A stretch of DNA of 64,000 nucleotides from Flavobacterium branchiarum (GTDB lineage: Bacteria; Bacteroidota; Bacteroidia; Flavobacteriales; Flavobacteriaceae), in NCBI RefSeq assembly GCF_030409845.1, contig NZ_JAUFQQ010000003.1, positions 2,170,001 to 2,234,000 on the forward strand, written 5' to 3'. How positions within the stretch are numbered: position 1 is the first letter of the stretch; every line of letters begins with the position of its first letter. A program made the position numbers and the translations under genes. Shown piece by piece: positions 19,517 through 26,368 of this stretch. The notes beneath the pieces are model-generated. The model was not told the DNA's origin, ran no database searches, and saw nothing but the letters and a program-made list of their open reading frames with translations.

Positions 19517-20638
19517 ATGTTCAACACAGGATTAATAGATTCGTTAAAAATTCGTGTCAAACTTGATAAAGTTAAAATACTCGATAAGAGATTAATAACT
19601 GATTTTATTGCTTATTATCCATCTATTGAAGACTTAGACAATGACGGAAACGAACAAACAAAATTAGGAGATAACTACCGTAAAGCTGAACCATTTACAA
19701 AAATCATCAACGGTATTACATATCGTTTTTATATTAAAGCTTTCATTGATAAAAATAAACTTGCACATGAATATGTAGTCTTTCAAATTTCTGCAAAAAT
19801 GTTAAAAGAAAGATACTTTGAAGGAATTACCTCTCAAAACTATCATTTTATTGTTGATGATATTAACTCGTTTGGCGTTTTAAAAGTATCAAGACAAGAC
19901 TTTTTACAAGGTTTAGTATCTGATATTGATATATGTATCAATCAATTAATCGATTTAAAAAGTTTAAAAACTGCATTTTCTTTTATTCTTCAAAATCCAA
20001 ATTCTGGTAAACTACCGCTTATACATCATATTAATAATTCAAATGCTTTAAAAAATACAGCCAATTTAGGAATGGATTTTAATAAGCGTGAAAAAGCCTC
20101 TAATTCTGCACCATACTGTAAAATTTACCATAAAGGTTTTGAATTACTTTCTAAATCAATTGTTTTTTACAAAGCTTATTTAGAACCTATGAAAGCTTCG
20201 GTAATAGATAATTTGGTTCGTTATGAATTTACAATTAAGGCGCATAAACATAAAGAATACTTAATTAAAAACGGCTTAAAAGCTGATTTTAAGACATTTT
20301 ACGATTTACTATTGGCAAAACCGAAAGATTTAAAATTAATTGCTCAAAGCGGTTTAAAATGCTACATAGATAAAAAAGAAAAAAGTAATGTTAGTAAAGA
20401 ACAATCTCCCACTGATATTATGGTCCAATTCTATATTGAGAATTTAATTGCATTAGGATTTGATAAAGAAAAATTACTTGGTTTTCAATACTCTATCGAT
20501 TGCCCTGTTGCAAAATCAAGAACCAAAACAAAAGCAAATAAATTGATAGATGATTTACTTAATAGAGATAAAAATTTAAGTAATGAAATACAGCAAAATG
20601 AACGCTCTAATAACTTTTTAAAAAATTTAGGAATATGA
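19517..20638 (+). CDS. Putative rolling-circle replication initiator
   Basis: A 373-residue protein interpreted as the phage replication initiator. The region APYCKIYHKGFELLSKS (Tyr204 in IYHKGFE) followed by NLVRYEFTIKAHKHKEY resembles the Rep_trans/RstA-type arrangement, in which a YxKGxE tyrosine motif is followed by an RxE strand. The N terminus (LIDSLKIRVKLDKVKI) also resembles these initiators. It is the first and largest gene of the cassette and is followed by an overlapping small gene. A nicking function is inferred from motif resemblance only. Confidence 0.6.
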   Translation: MFNTGLIDSLKIRVKLDKVKILDKRLITDFIAYYPSIEDLDNDGNEQTKLGDNYRKAEPFTKIINGITYRFYIKAFIDKNKLAHEYVVFQISAKMLKERYFEGITSQNYHFIVDDINSFGVLKVSRQDFLQGLVSDIDICINQLIDLKSLKTAFSFILQNPNSGKLPLIHHINNSNALKNTANLGMDFNKREKASNSAPYCKIYHKGFELLSKSIVFYKAYLEPMKASVIDNLVRYEFTIKAHKHKEYLIKNGLKADFKTFYDLLLAKPKDLKLIAQSGLKCYIDKKEKSNVSKEQSPTDIMVQFYIENLIALGFDKEKLLGFQYSIDCPVAKSRTKTKANKLIDDLLNRDKNLSNEIQQNERSNNFLKNLGI

Positions 20639-20859
20639 AAAAAAACTTAGTTTCAATTAAAAATTTAGAATTAAACAAAAATTATTGGATTGTCAATGGT
20701 CTATGGGAATTTAAAGTACAAGAAATTACAGAGACACATGTGAAAATTTGGATTTACGGCACTTCAAAGTCTATATTTTTAGATAAAAATGATGATAGAA
20801 GATTTACCATTGAACCAATAAATAAAAATTCAAATTCTCACAAAATACGCAACTCCTAG
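20635..20859 (+). CDS. Small phage protein of unknown function
   Basis: A 74-residue basic protein (LELNKNYWIVNGLWEFKVQE) that overlaps the initiator stop by 4 nt, which suggests translational coupling. Alternating hydrophobic residues point to a small beta-rich fold. No family is recognised. Its position directly behind the initiator suggests a replication or ssDNA-associated role, but nothing in the sequence proves it. Confidence 0.6.
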   Translation: MKKNLVSIKNLELNKNYWIVNGLWEFKVQEITETHVKIWIYGTSKSIFLDKNDDRRFTIEPINKNSNSHKIRNS

Positions 20860-20869
20860 TAAACGCGCA

Positions 20870-20895
20870 AATCCCGACTAATGATAGTCGGGATT
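20870..20895. repeat. Perfect 11-bp hairpin, candidate replication origin
   Basis: AATCCCGACTA and TAGTCGGGATT flank the 4-nt loop ATGA. The stem is unusually GC-rich for this region, and no T tract follows, so it is not a good terminator. A short-loop hairpin just after the initiator genes is a reasonable place for a nicking or second-strand origin. The function is inferred. Confidence 0.55.
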
Positions 20896-20958
20896 CAATT
20901 AACAATAATGTTAAATCATGATTACAAAATAATTTTATAAATTCTTACAAATAAGCCT

Positions 20959-21186
20959 ATGAAAAATCAATGCCAAGATTGCCATTATTTTAATGGTGAC
21001 AGACACAAGAATGACCCACGTACTGAACATGCGGGAATTTGCTCCAAATGGTGTGAAGTCGTTCCAAAGAAAGATACTTGTAATCAGTTCTTTGCAAAGT
21101 CTAATTTAACGGAACAAGAAATTTTTAAACCTCTTATTGATGTTGCCAAATTACCTCCAGCAAATCAATTGAACTTATTTAATTAA
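20959..21186 (+). CDS. Small cysteine-rich phage protein
   Basis: A 75-residue protein with a CxxC pair in CQDCHYF near the N terminus, then CSKWCE and a fifth cysteine in DTCNQFF. The spacing suggests a zinc-binding knuckle or a disulfide-stabilised fold. The C-terminal third (LPPANQLNLF) looks disordered. It lies between two strong hairpins in the early module. No specific family is recognised. Confidence 0.6.
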   Translation: MKNQCQDCHYFNGDRHKNDPRTEHAGICSKWCEVVPKKDTCNQFFAKSNLTEQEIFKPLIDVAKLPPANQLNLFN

Positions 21187-21188
21187 AA

Positions 21189-21212
21189 AGGAGGGGATTG
21201 CACTCCCCTCCT
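21189..21212. repeat. GC-rich 9-bp hairpin
   Basis: AGGAGGGGA and TCCCCTCCT are exact complements around a 6-nt loop, 2 nt after the stop of the cysteine-rich gene. The plus strand lacks a T tract after it. The minus strand has one (CTTTTTAATT), so it could stop antisense transcription or mark an mRNA end. Confidence 0.6.
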
Positions 21213-21236
21213 ATCAAAAACCCAAAAATTTAACCT

Positions 21237-21401
21237 ATGGAACAATTACAGAAAATTACCGCAAAAGATTTGGCTCAAAAAATGGGCGTAAGTATCAAAA
21301 CTGCAGAGAAATACATGAAAGACGTAAAACAAGAATACGAAGTCAAAGTAGTTCTATTAAATCATATTAATACATATTTCAAAGTTAATGCCAAAAAGTA
21401 A
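21237..21401 (+). CDS. Small HTH protein, possible phage regulator
   Basis: A 54-residue protein. Residues 6-33 (ITAKDLAQKMGVSIKTAEKY) read as a helix-turn-helix, with AxxMGVSxxTAxKY matching a turn and recognition helix. It is too short for a full repressor and may act as a dimer. It ends the early module just before an intrinsic terminator, and the structural module begins 108 nt later. It could regulate the switch between replication and virion genes. Confidence 0.6.
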   Translation: MEQLQKITAKDLAQKMGVSIKTAEKYMKDVKQEYEVKVVLLNHINTYFKVNAKK

Positions 21402-21427
21402 ATGATTGTAAAAAAACGTAAATAATC

Positions 21428-21466
21428 CCTCAAAGTCGGTAAATCCGATTTTGAGGTTTTTTTTTA
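21428..21466 (+). terminator. Intrinsic terminator between early and structural modules
   Basis: The stem CCTCAAAGTCGG/TCCGATTTTGAGG (with small mismatches) is followed by a run of ten T. It separates the initiator/HTH genes from the candidate coat gene. Confidence 0.8.
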
Positions 21467-21509
21467 TAAGCAGATTTGTACCAATAATAATTTAACCAAA
21501 ATTTAGTGT

Positions 21510-22232
21510 ATGGAAATTTATAAAGGTACAGGTAAAACAACATCAGGTACAATTTTATTGACTAAAAGCATATCAACTTTAATTGTTGCTTCGTCATTAG
21601 AATTTAATCAACTAACAAACGAAACTATTCGAGTTGAAGTTGAAAGAGCCAATGGCTCAAACTTTGAAATTACAAAAGGATCTATGTTTTTAAAGGATTT
21701 TATTTTAGCTAATACCTATGGTGAGGATGCTATCGTTAGCGATACTTCTAGAACTTTAGGGTTAATTGCTGTATGTGAAATTTGTAATGAGGGTTCAATC
21801 CATTTATTTGAAAAAGATGTAATAAAAATTACATTAAATAGCTTAGATGCTACTAAAACTTATGTTTTGAATGGTATTGAAGAACCTGAGACAAGTACTC
21901 AAATTTTCTCATTTGAGCATAAAAGCATGAGTTCTGAGGACACAAATAAAGATTTCAATGTTCATGGTTATGACATTCTTGTATTAGATAAGTCTGATAC
22001 AATCGAAGAAATCAATTATACTTTTTCAAACGGTCAAGTGGTAAAATACTCGCTTTACGAATTGGAATGTATGAGTAAATCAACAGACCCTGTGGCTTAT
22101 GTTAAGTCAAATGGTGTCGTATTTAGTGCTTTTCCTGACAAAATACAACTGCCATTATTAGCTGTTGATAATATTAATATCAGAAAAACACAAGGTACCG
22201 TAATCAATTTAATTCTTAGAAATCATTTGTAA
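21510..22232 (+). CDS. Candidate coat (capsid) protein
   Basis: A 240-residue protein rich in predicted beta strands and Thr/Ser/Asn, without a signal peptide or membrane segment. It is the largest product of the structural module, comes first after the terminator and is followed 2 nt later by a membrane-associated small protein. These properties fit a jelly-roll-type coat protein of a small tailless phage. No sequence motif proves it. An alternative is a receptor-binding or spike protein. Confidence 0.45.
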   Translation: MEIYKGTGKTTSGTILLTKSISTLIVASSLEFNQLTNETIRVEVERANGSNFEITKGSMFLKDFILANTYGEDAIVSDTSRTLGLIAVCEICNEGSIHLFEKDVIKITLNSLDATKTYVLNGIEEPETSTQIFSFEHKSMSSEDTNKDFNVHGYDILVLDKSDTIEEINYTFSNGQVVKYSLYELECMSKSTDPVAYVKSNGVVFSAFPDKIQLPLLAVDNINIRKTQGTVINLILRNHL

Positions 22233-22234
22233 TT

Positions 22235-22747
22235 ATGGGATTTTTCAAAAAAATTGGTAAAGCCATCAAAAAAAATGTTTCGTTTAAAAACTTGGTAAAA
22301 GTTGCTACTCCTATAATGGGTGCTATACCAATCGCAGGAGGTTTTATTCAAAATACAGTCCAAGGTTTTAGCGCAGCGCATGAGGCTAAAAAAGATGCAG
22401 AAAATGCGCAAAATGAATACGATAGACAAGTTGCAGAAGCTAAAGCGGAATCAATAAAGCAACAAACTTTAGCCTATGCGGGTCAAAATGTTGGTGCTTT
22501 GGTAGGTTCAGGTGCTCAAATTTTTGCAAAAGGTGTAACTGAGGGGGTTTATAATGGTGCTTCTACAGGTGTAAAGCAAGGCTTAGGAACTGTAGGTGCA
22601 GAGGTTGCCGATTCAGCTTTAAAGGCTTGGTTTAAAAAGCATTGGAAGCATATTTTAATCGGTCTAAGCGCAATCGGTGCTATTTATTTAATTAAAAAGC
22701 ATAACGACGATAAAAACCCGCGCAGACGTGTTCAAAGACGAAGATAA
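22235..22747 (+). CDS. Membrane-associated minor virion protein (putative)
   Basis: A 170-residue protein. The N terminus MGFFKKIGKAIKK is amphipathic and basic. A Gly/Ala-rich hydrophobic segment follows (ATPIMGAIPIAGGFI), then an Ala/Gln-rich helix at about 50-75, a second Gly/Val-rich segment, a clear C-terminal transmembrane helix (HILIGLSAIGAIYLI) and an Arg-rich tail (NPRRRVQRRR). The layout resembles pilot or minor membrane proteins of small phages that interact with membrane and nucleic acid. It follows the coat gene by 2 nt. Confidence 0.5.
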   Translation: MGFFKKIGKAIKKNVSFKNLVKVATPIMGAIPIAGGFIQNTVQGFSAAHEAKKDAENAQNEYDRQVAEAKAESIKQQTLAYAGQNVGALVGSGAQIFAKGVTEGVYNGASTGVKQGLGTVGAEVADSALKAWFKKHWKHILIGLSAIGAIYLIKKHNDDKNPRRRVQRRR

Positions 22748-22859
22748 ATTTAAACTGAAGTATTATCGAATTTACGGTTTGATTTTCCTGATAGATACGG
22801 TAATACTTCTTCTAAAAAAATTAGGCGATTTAATCGCAATTATAAATCAAATATTTTAA
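22728..22859 (+). CDS. Possible small membrane protein (GTG start)
   Basis: A 43-codon reading frame from GTG 22728 overlaps the preceding gene by 20 nt and ends 5 nt before the next ATG. It fills the only sizeable gap in the structural module. Residues 16-43 are strongly hydrophobic (YGLIFLIDTVILLLKK), consistent with one membrane helix, as in its neighbours. The same DNA can form a 12-bp imperfect hairpin (22757-22809), so a non-coding role is an alternative. Confidence 0.35.
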   Translation: MFKDEDKFKLKYYRIYGLIFLIDTVILLLKKLGDLIAIINQIF

Positions 22860-22864
22860 AAAAG

Positions 22865-23077
22865 ATGTCAAAAAGTAGAATTAGTACAGATAGATTCGGA
22901 AATGCTTACCAATTAATTGGTTGTAAGGATAAAAAAGGAAACGGATTTGCACAAGGTTATATTGAATTAGGCGGTAAGTTATACAAGCTTGAACCATCAG
23001 TAGCACAAAAAGAAGGTGTTGAATTTTGGGTTAAAGTTACCGCAGTCAAAAAAAGACCAACTAACTCATCAATGTAA
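22865..23077 (+). CDS. Small phage protein of unknown function
   Basis: A 70-residue, basic, Gly-rich protein (RFGNAYQLIGCKDKKGNGFA) with a likely small beta barrel and a Lys/Arg-rich C terminus. It overlaps the next small gene at TAATG. It might bind nucleic acid or be a minor structural protein. No family is recognised. Confidence 0.6.
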   Translation: MSKSRISTDRFGNAYQLIGCKDKKGNGFAQGYIELGGKLYKLEPSVAQKEGVEFWVKVTAVKKRPTNSSM

Positions 23078-23211
23078 TGTTTTTCAAAGGGCTAGCAAAA
23101 TTATTACCTCTTATAATTCATGAGATTGCAGAGGTAATTATCGAAAAAATAAAAGAGCGCAGAGAGCGCAAAGTTGAACAACAAACAAATCAAGAAAATG
23201 AAAAGCATTAG
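23077..23211 (+). CDS. Tiny amphipathic/membrane phage protein
   Basis: A 44-residue product: a hydrophobic N-terminal half (FKGLAKLLPLIIHEIAEVII) followed by a charged tail (KIKERRERKVEQQ). The ATG overlaps the previous stop (TAATG). Such short hydrophobic-basic proteins are typical membrane-associated components of lipid-containing or filamentous phages. The function here is inferred from context. Confidence 0.5.
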   Translation: MFFKGLAKLLPLIIHEIAEVIIEKIKERRERKVEQQTNQENEKH

Positions 23212-23368
23212 TACTATTACAAACGTTCTTAAAATTATTGTTAAATATGGTGCATTTATCGCTGTAGCTGTGAAAGTTGTGCAATTTGCACATGATGAAT
23301 TTTCAAAGCTAATTGATGAAAAAGACACTAAAAAAATAGATGAAAATGTCGAAAAGCTTTCTGAATAA
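23198..23368 (+). CDS. Small single-span membrane phage protein
   Basis: A 56-residue protein with one hydrophobic helix (VKYGAFIAVAVKVVQFA) and an acidic-basic C-terminal tail. The ATG at 23198 is preferred over an upstream TTG. It overlaps the end of the preceding tiny gene by 14 nt and the start of the lysin gene by 29 nt, a compression typical of small phage genomes. The role is unknown, possibly a virion membrane protein or holin-like. Confidence 0.5.
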   Translation: MKSISTITNVLKIIVKYGAFIAVAVKVVQFAHDEFSKLIDEKDTKKIDENVEKLSE

Positions 23369-23912
23369 TGCTGGATTACCGCTTGGATTACGAAATAATA
23401 ATCCTGGCAATTTACGATTGACAAATATTGCTTGGCAAGGTAAAATACCTAATGTGCAAAACACAGGTAAAGGTTACGAGCAATTTGTAAATGTTTATTT
23501 TGGTTTACGAGCAATGCTCAAAGACTTAATTAACGATATCGGAAAAGGAAAAAATACTGTAAAACTTTTAATTTCAGAATATGCACCTAAAAGCGATAAT
23601 AACGATACAGATGCTTATATTAAGTCTGTATCTGCAACATTGGGGGTCTCTCCTACTCAAAAGCTTACGGAAATTGATTCAACCTTTTTACTTCGTTTGT
23701 CTAGAGCGATACTTAAGGTAGAATTAGGAAAACAGTATCATTCAAAAATTACTGATGCTGATATTGTAAAAGCAATTACAATGCTCGGTGATGTTTCAAC
23801 CACAAATTTAAAGGTAAGCATTGATAAATTCGCTTTGGCAAAACAGTATATTTTGCCTGTCTTAATTACAATCGGGCTTTTTTTTTATTCATACGTAACC
23901 ATAACAATTTAA
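23340..23912 (+). CDS. NNPGN-type virion muralytic protein
   Basis: A 190-residue protein. The N-terminal segment PLGLRNNNPGNLRLTNIAWQ followed by YEQFVNVYFGLRAMLKDL has the NNPGN-W-G and F-x(5-6)-GLRA pattern seen in phage structural/transglycosylase-like proteins that open the cell wall at entry or exit. The C terminus carries a membrane helix (YILPVLITIGLFFYSYV), which would anchor it in a virion or host membrane. Starts at 23340 or 23346 are equally possible. It is the clearest phage marker in the cassette. Confidence 0.65.
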   Translation: MKMSKSFLNNAGLPLGLRNNNPGNLRLTNIAWQGKIPNVQNTGKGYEQFVNVYFGLRAMLKDLINDIGKGKNTVKLLISEYAPKSDNNDTDAYIKSVSATLGVSPTQKLTEIDSTFLLRLSRAILKVELGKQYHSKITDADIVKAITMLGDVSTTNLKVSIDKFALAKQYILPVLITIGLFFYSYVTITI

Positions 23913-23925
23913 AACCAAAAACAAG

Positions 23926-24036
23926 ATGGAAAAATTAAAACAATTTTGGCAAGAGAACACAAAAGCTATTTTAATAGTAGCGGGATTACTTGCAACATAT
24001 TTTATTTATACAAAAATTAAACAAAATCAAAAATAA
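23926..24036 (+). CDS. Tiny single-span membrane protein
   Basis: A 36-residue protein with a short polar N terminus, one membrane helix (AILIVAGLLATYFIYTK) and a basic tail. It overlaps the next gene at TAATG. Size and layout resemble small phage membrane or coat proteins. No family is recognised. Confidence 0.55.
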   Translation: MEKLKQFWQENTKAILIVAGLLATYFIYTKIKQNQK

Positions 24037-24608
24037 TGAGAAACGCTAGAAAAAAACCTAGCTTCTTAGATACTAAAATAATCCCGTTCTTAAAGAAGTA
24101 CGGGATTTTTTTAATCGTCCTTTTTCTTGTATTTCCTTATGCATATAAGTATTTAAAGAGAGCAATTGAAAGTATTAAGGATACTAATCTAGAAGCAAAA
24201 AAAACAGAAAATACAAACGAAAATGCAAAAGCTGACCCAATAATTACAAAAGGTAAATTAGAAGCTATAAAGAAAAGATACCCAACTTTAAACAAAAAAA
24301 CAATGGACGGGCTTAGTGCTTCAGCATTTAAAATTGCTAAAGCATTTGGTACTAATGTAGATGATAATCATGTTTTATTTGGCGGTTCAATTGATTTATA
24401 TAATATAAGCGCTTGGGGTGAGGATGAAAAAAGTGCTATGTCAATATTAAAAAAACATACAGGAACCTTCCCAATATTAGAAGAGTTGTATTATAAAACA
24501 GCTACAAAATCTAAAAATTTGAGAAATGATATTTTGAAATATTTGTCTAGATCACAATACGAAGAAATGTCTAAATTTTACAAATCCAAAGGCTATAATT
24601 GGCTTTAA
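24036..24608 (+). CDS. Membrane-anchored phage protein
   Basis: A 190-residue protein with a basic N terminus, one membrane helix (YGIFLIVLFLVFPYAYKYL, about residues 22-40), a Lys/Glu/Asn linker and a helical domain of about 110 residues. The domain might act on the host surface or scaffold the virion. It follows the 36-residue membrane protein with overlapping stop and start. No family is recognised. Confidence 0.6.
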   Translation: MRNARKKPSFLDTKIIPFLKKYGIFLIVLFLVFPYAYKYLKRAIESIKDTNLEAKKTENTNENAKADPIITKGKLEAIKKRYPTLNKKTMDGLSASAFKIAKAFGTNVDDNHVLFGGSIDLYNISAWGEDEKSAMSILKKHTGTFPILEELYYKTATKSKNLRNDILKYLSRSQYEEMSKFYKSKGYNWL

Positions 24609-24625
24609 TTCAAATAAAAAATAAT

Positions 24626-25135
24626 ATGTATACATTATACTACTTAAGCAAAAATTTACAATTAGATTCAATTAAAGTATCTAGTTTAGATGTACCAATA
24701 TTATGCCCTGAAGACTTGATTTTTTGTAATCTTCGAGAAGGAATTAATTTTATTAAAGAACCTCATAAATGTATTGATTTTACAGATTTAGAGCGTTTAA
24801 TTATTGCATCAGAGTTTACAGATACTTCTCTAATTAAACAAGGTGATTATCGTAAGGCAAATTCTTATTTAAAGCCATTGTGTCAAATTGATGTTCCTTT
24901 GGTCTTAAGTGAAGTACAAACAAATAGAGCCTTATGGAACTATCCAAAGGCCGTATTGGTTTTAATTTCAAACAGCGAAGAAGGTCTGTTTACTCCATTA
25001 ATTAATGGAAATGAACAAGATTCTATTTTTATGAATGAATCGCCACTTATGCCAAATCAAACTTATTGGGTGATGCTTAAAGATGTACAAAAAGGGATTT
25101 TTTCTAATAAAATGCTTCACCTTATGCCAATGTAA
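24626..25135 (+). CDS. Last phage gene, unknown function
   Basis: A 169-residue protein starting MYTLYYLSKNLQLDSIKV. An upstream TTG would overlap the previous gene and is less likely. It has no signal peptide or membrane helix and a mixed alpha/beta composition. It is the last gene of the packed cassette. No family is recognised; a structural or host-takeover role is possible. Confidence 0.55.
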   Translation: MYTLYYLSKNLQLDSIKVSSLDVPILCPEDLIFCNLREGINFIKEPHKCIDFTDLERLIIASEFTDTSLIKQGDYRKANSYLKPLCQIDVPLVLSEVQTNRALWNYPKAVLVLISNSEEGLFTPLINGNEQDSIFMNESPLMPNQTYWVMLKDVQKGIFSNKMLHLMPM

Positions 25136-25164
25136 AATTTTAACAGTTAATTTAAATAATTATG

Positions 25165-25172
25165 TATATTTG
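25165..25172 (+). promoter_or_regulatory. Candidate -7 promoter box
   Basis: TATATTTG matches TAnnTTTG and lies just upstream of the first GTGGAA hairpin, so it could start a short structured RNA. A good -33 box is not evident. Confidence 0.4.
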
Positions 25173-25185
25173 TCTAAACTTCAAG

Positions 25186-25229
25186 GAGGGATAAAAGGTA
25201 GTGGAATACCTCTCTCGGCGAAATAATCA
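25186..25229 (+). repeat. GTGGAA-loop hairpin element, copy 1
   Basis: The outer stem is GAGGGA/TCTCTC and the inner stem GGTA/TACC around the loop GTGGAA. The element is followed by GAAATAATCA. Copy 2 at 25591 keeps the loop and tail but changes both stems in a compensatory way, which supports a real structure. Confidence 0.6.
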
Positions 25230-25257
25230 GATATTTATGTATATTCCAAAAACTATT

Positions 25258-25302
25258 TATACCAATAGTATGCTCATTAATTTGGGTATACTATTTTTTT
25301 TT
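25258..25302 (+). terminator. Intrinsic terminator after hairpin copy 1
   Basis: The stem TATACC/GGTATA, with additional weak pairing AAT/ATT, is followed by a run of nine T. It lies 20 nt before the 83-residue ORF. Confidence 0.55.
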
Positions 25303-25321
25303 ATCTCTAACCCCCTAAGCT

Positions 25322-25573
25322 ATGGAAGATTTTAAAAAGAAAAATGATTACTCAGTAACGGTATATCACAATCAGGAAAAAAGACTATTTACTGAATATG
25401 TACATAACATTTATTCTTATGGTCAATGGCTTCAAAAACAGGCTATAGTATGGGATTATCTCCTTGTTTACGTTAGGCGTACAAGACAGGTACTTTGTTT
25501 CTATAGAAATGGGGATTTTCTTGACTCATATCCTACTTTCCAAAGTAGGGGTAGAGTAAAACAAAACTGGTAA
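25322..25573 (+). CDS. Short Flavobacteriia-type protein of unknown function
   Basis: An 83-residue aromatic-rich protein (YSVTVYHNQEKRLFTEYVHN, then WLQKQAIVWDYLLVYVRRTR). The VYxRRT-x-FYR pattern recalls short proteins I believe are frequent in Flavobacterium genomes, but I cannot name the family. It sits between two copies of the GTGGAA hairpin and downstream of a terminator, so expression may depend on read-through. It may be a phage cargo gene or a host gene. Confidence 0.55.
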   Translation: MEDFKKKNDYSVTVYHNQEKRLFTEYVHNIYSYGQWLQKQAIVWDYLLVYVRRTRQVLCFYRNGDFLDSYPTFQSRGRVKQNW

Positions 25574-25590
25574 TATAAGTAACAAAAAAA

Positions 25591-25638
25591 AGAGCCTCAA
25601 ACGCTAGTGGAATAGCTCGGCTCTCATTGAAATAATCA
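25591..25638. repeat. GTGGAA-loop hairpin element, copy 2
   Basis: The outer stem is AGAGCC/GGCTCT and the inner stem GCTA/TAGC around GTGGAA, followed by GAAATAATCA. On the minus strand the stem is followed by eight T, so it also reads as an intrinsic terminator in that direction. Confidence 0.6.
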
Positions 25639-25641
25639 ATG

Positions 25642-25649
25642 CAAAGATA
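25642..25649 (-). promoter_or_regulatory. Candidate minus-strand -7 box
   Basis: The minus strand reads TATCTTTG, a match to TAnnTTTG, directed into hairpin copy 2. Together with the T tract at 25584-25591 this would define a very short transcript of about 50 nt. No -33 box was identified. Confidence 0.3.
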
Positions 25650-25672
25650 ATAAAACTTTCGTAAAATTTACT

Positions 25673-25700
25673 ACTATCCATACTATAAATTATAGTTCAT
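25673..25700. other. dif-like sequence, candidate right end of the prophage
   Basis: ACTATCCATAC, TATAAA and TTATAGTTCAT align with the left-end site at 19440-19467 over 28 bp, with an identical 12-bp core. It immediately precedes the 13-bp tandem array. Read as attR of a Xer-integrated element. Confidence 0.4.
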
Positions 25701-25701
25701 T

Positions 25702-26117
25702 TTTTAAGTCTCAGTTTTAAGTCTCAGTTTTAAGTCTCAGTTTTAAGTCTCAGTTTTAAGTCTCAGTTTTAAGTCTCAGTTTTAAGTCTCAGTTTTAAGT
25801 CTCAGTTTTAAGTCTCAGTTTTAAGTCTCAGTTTTAAGTCTCAGTTTTAAGTCTCAGTTTTAAGTCTCAGTTTTAAGTCTCAGTTTTAAGTCTCAGTTTT
25901 AAGTCTCAGTTTTAAGTCTCAGTTTTAAGTCTCAGTTTTAAGTCTCAGTTTTAAGTCTCAGTTTTAAGTCTCAGTTTTAAGTCTCAGTTTTAAGTCTCAG
26001 TTTTAAGTCTCAGTTTTAAGTCTCAGTTTTAAGTCTCAGTTTTAAGTCTCAGTTTTAAGTCTCAGTTTTAAGTCTCAGTTTTAAGTCTCAGTTTTAAGTC
26101 TCAGTTTTAAGTCTCAG
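25702..26117. repeat. Tandem array: 32 perfect copies of a 13-bp unit
   Basis: The unit TTTTAAGTCTCAG repeats 32 times over 416 bp without a single mismatch. The unit length is not a multiple of three and contains TAA, so the array cannot be coding. Perfect identity implies recent expansion or ongoing slippage. The wording echoes the 'AGTCTCAGTTTT' phrases in the decayed repeats at 28.3 and 35.9 kb. Confidence 0.98.
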
Positions 26118-26368
26118 TTTTTCCACAATCTTGTCTTTCTGAGGAACGAAGAATCTCCACAATCAACTAATAAAAACTTCTCTTTTGTTGCGGAGCTACT
26201 TAATGAGTTCCATCCTTCGTCAGGAAGACAAGATTGGGTTTGTTGATTGAGACTCCGTTTTTCTTCAAAATTGCAAACTGTAAAATACAAACCTAAGATA
26301 TAAGTCTAAACTTGTAATAAAAAAACCACCTTATTGCTAAGATGGTTTAATATACTTGCTTTATAGCA
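26118..26368. repeat. Long imperfect inverted repeat, interspersed element
   Basis: CAATCTTGTCTTTCTGAGGA (starting 26126) is matched on the opposite strand by CTTCGTCAGGAAGACAAGATTG-type sequence at 26215-26236, about 63 nt apart, giving a long stem. A related right half occurs at 35629-35675. No ORF is present. It is likely a palindromic interspersed repeat of the genus. Confidence 0.7.

Larger units (their letters stand above)
25179..25302 (+). ncRNA. Candidate small structured RNA at the phage right end
   Basis: A TAnnTTTG-like box, a two-part hairpin with a GTGGAA loop (25186-25216) and an intrinsic terminator (25258-25302) occur in order within 140 bp, with no ORF between. This is the layout of a roughly 120-nt small RNA. 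It could instead be an attenuated leader of the 83-residue ORF at 25322. Confidence 0.35.

Noticed and set aside
23104..23424. Minus-strand 106-residue ORF in the phage region
   Set aside because: It overlaps three compact plus-strand phage genes and reads as the complement of their membrane segments.
25702..26117. CRISPR array
   Set aside because: Units are head-to-tail 13-mers with no spacers, and no cas genes are present.
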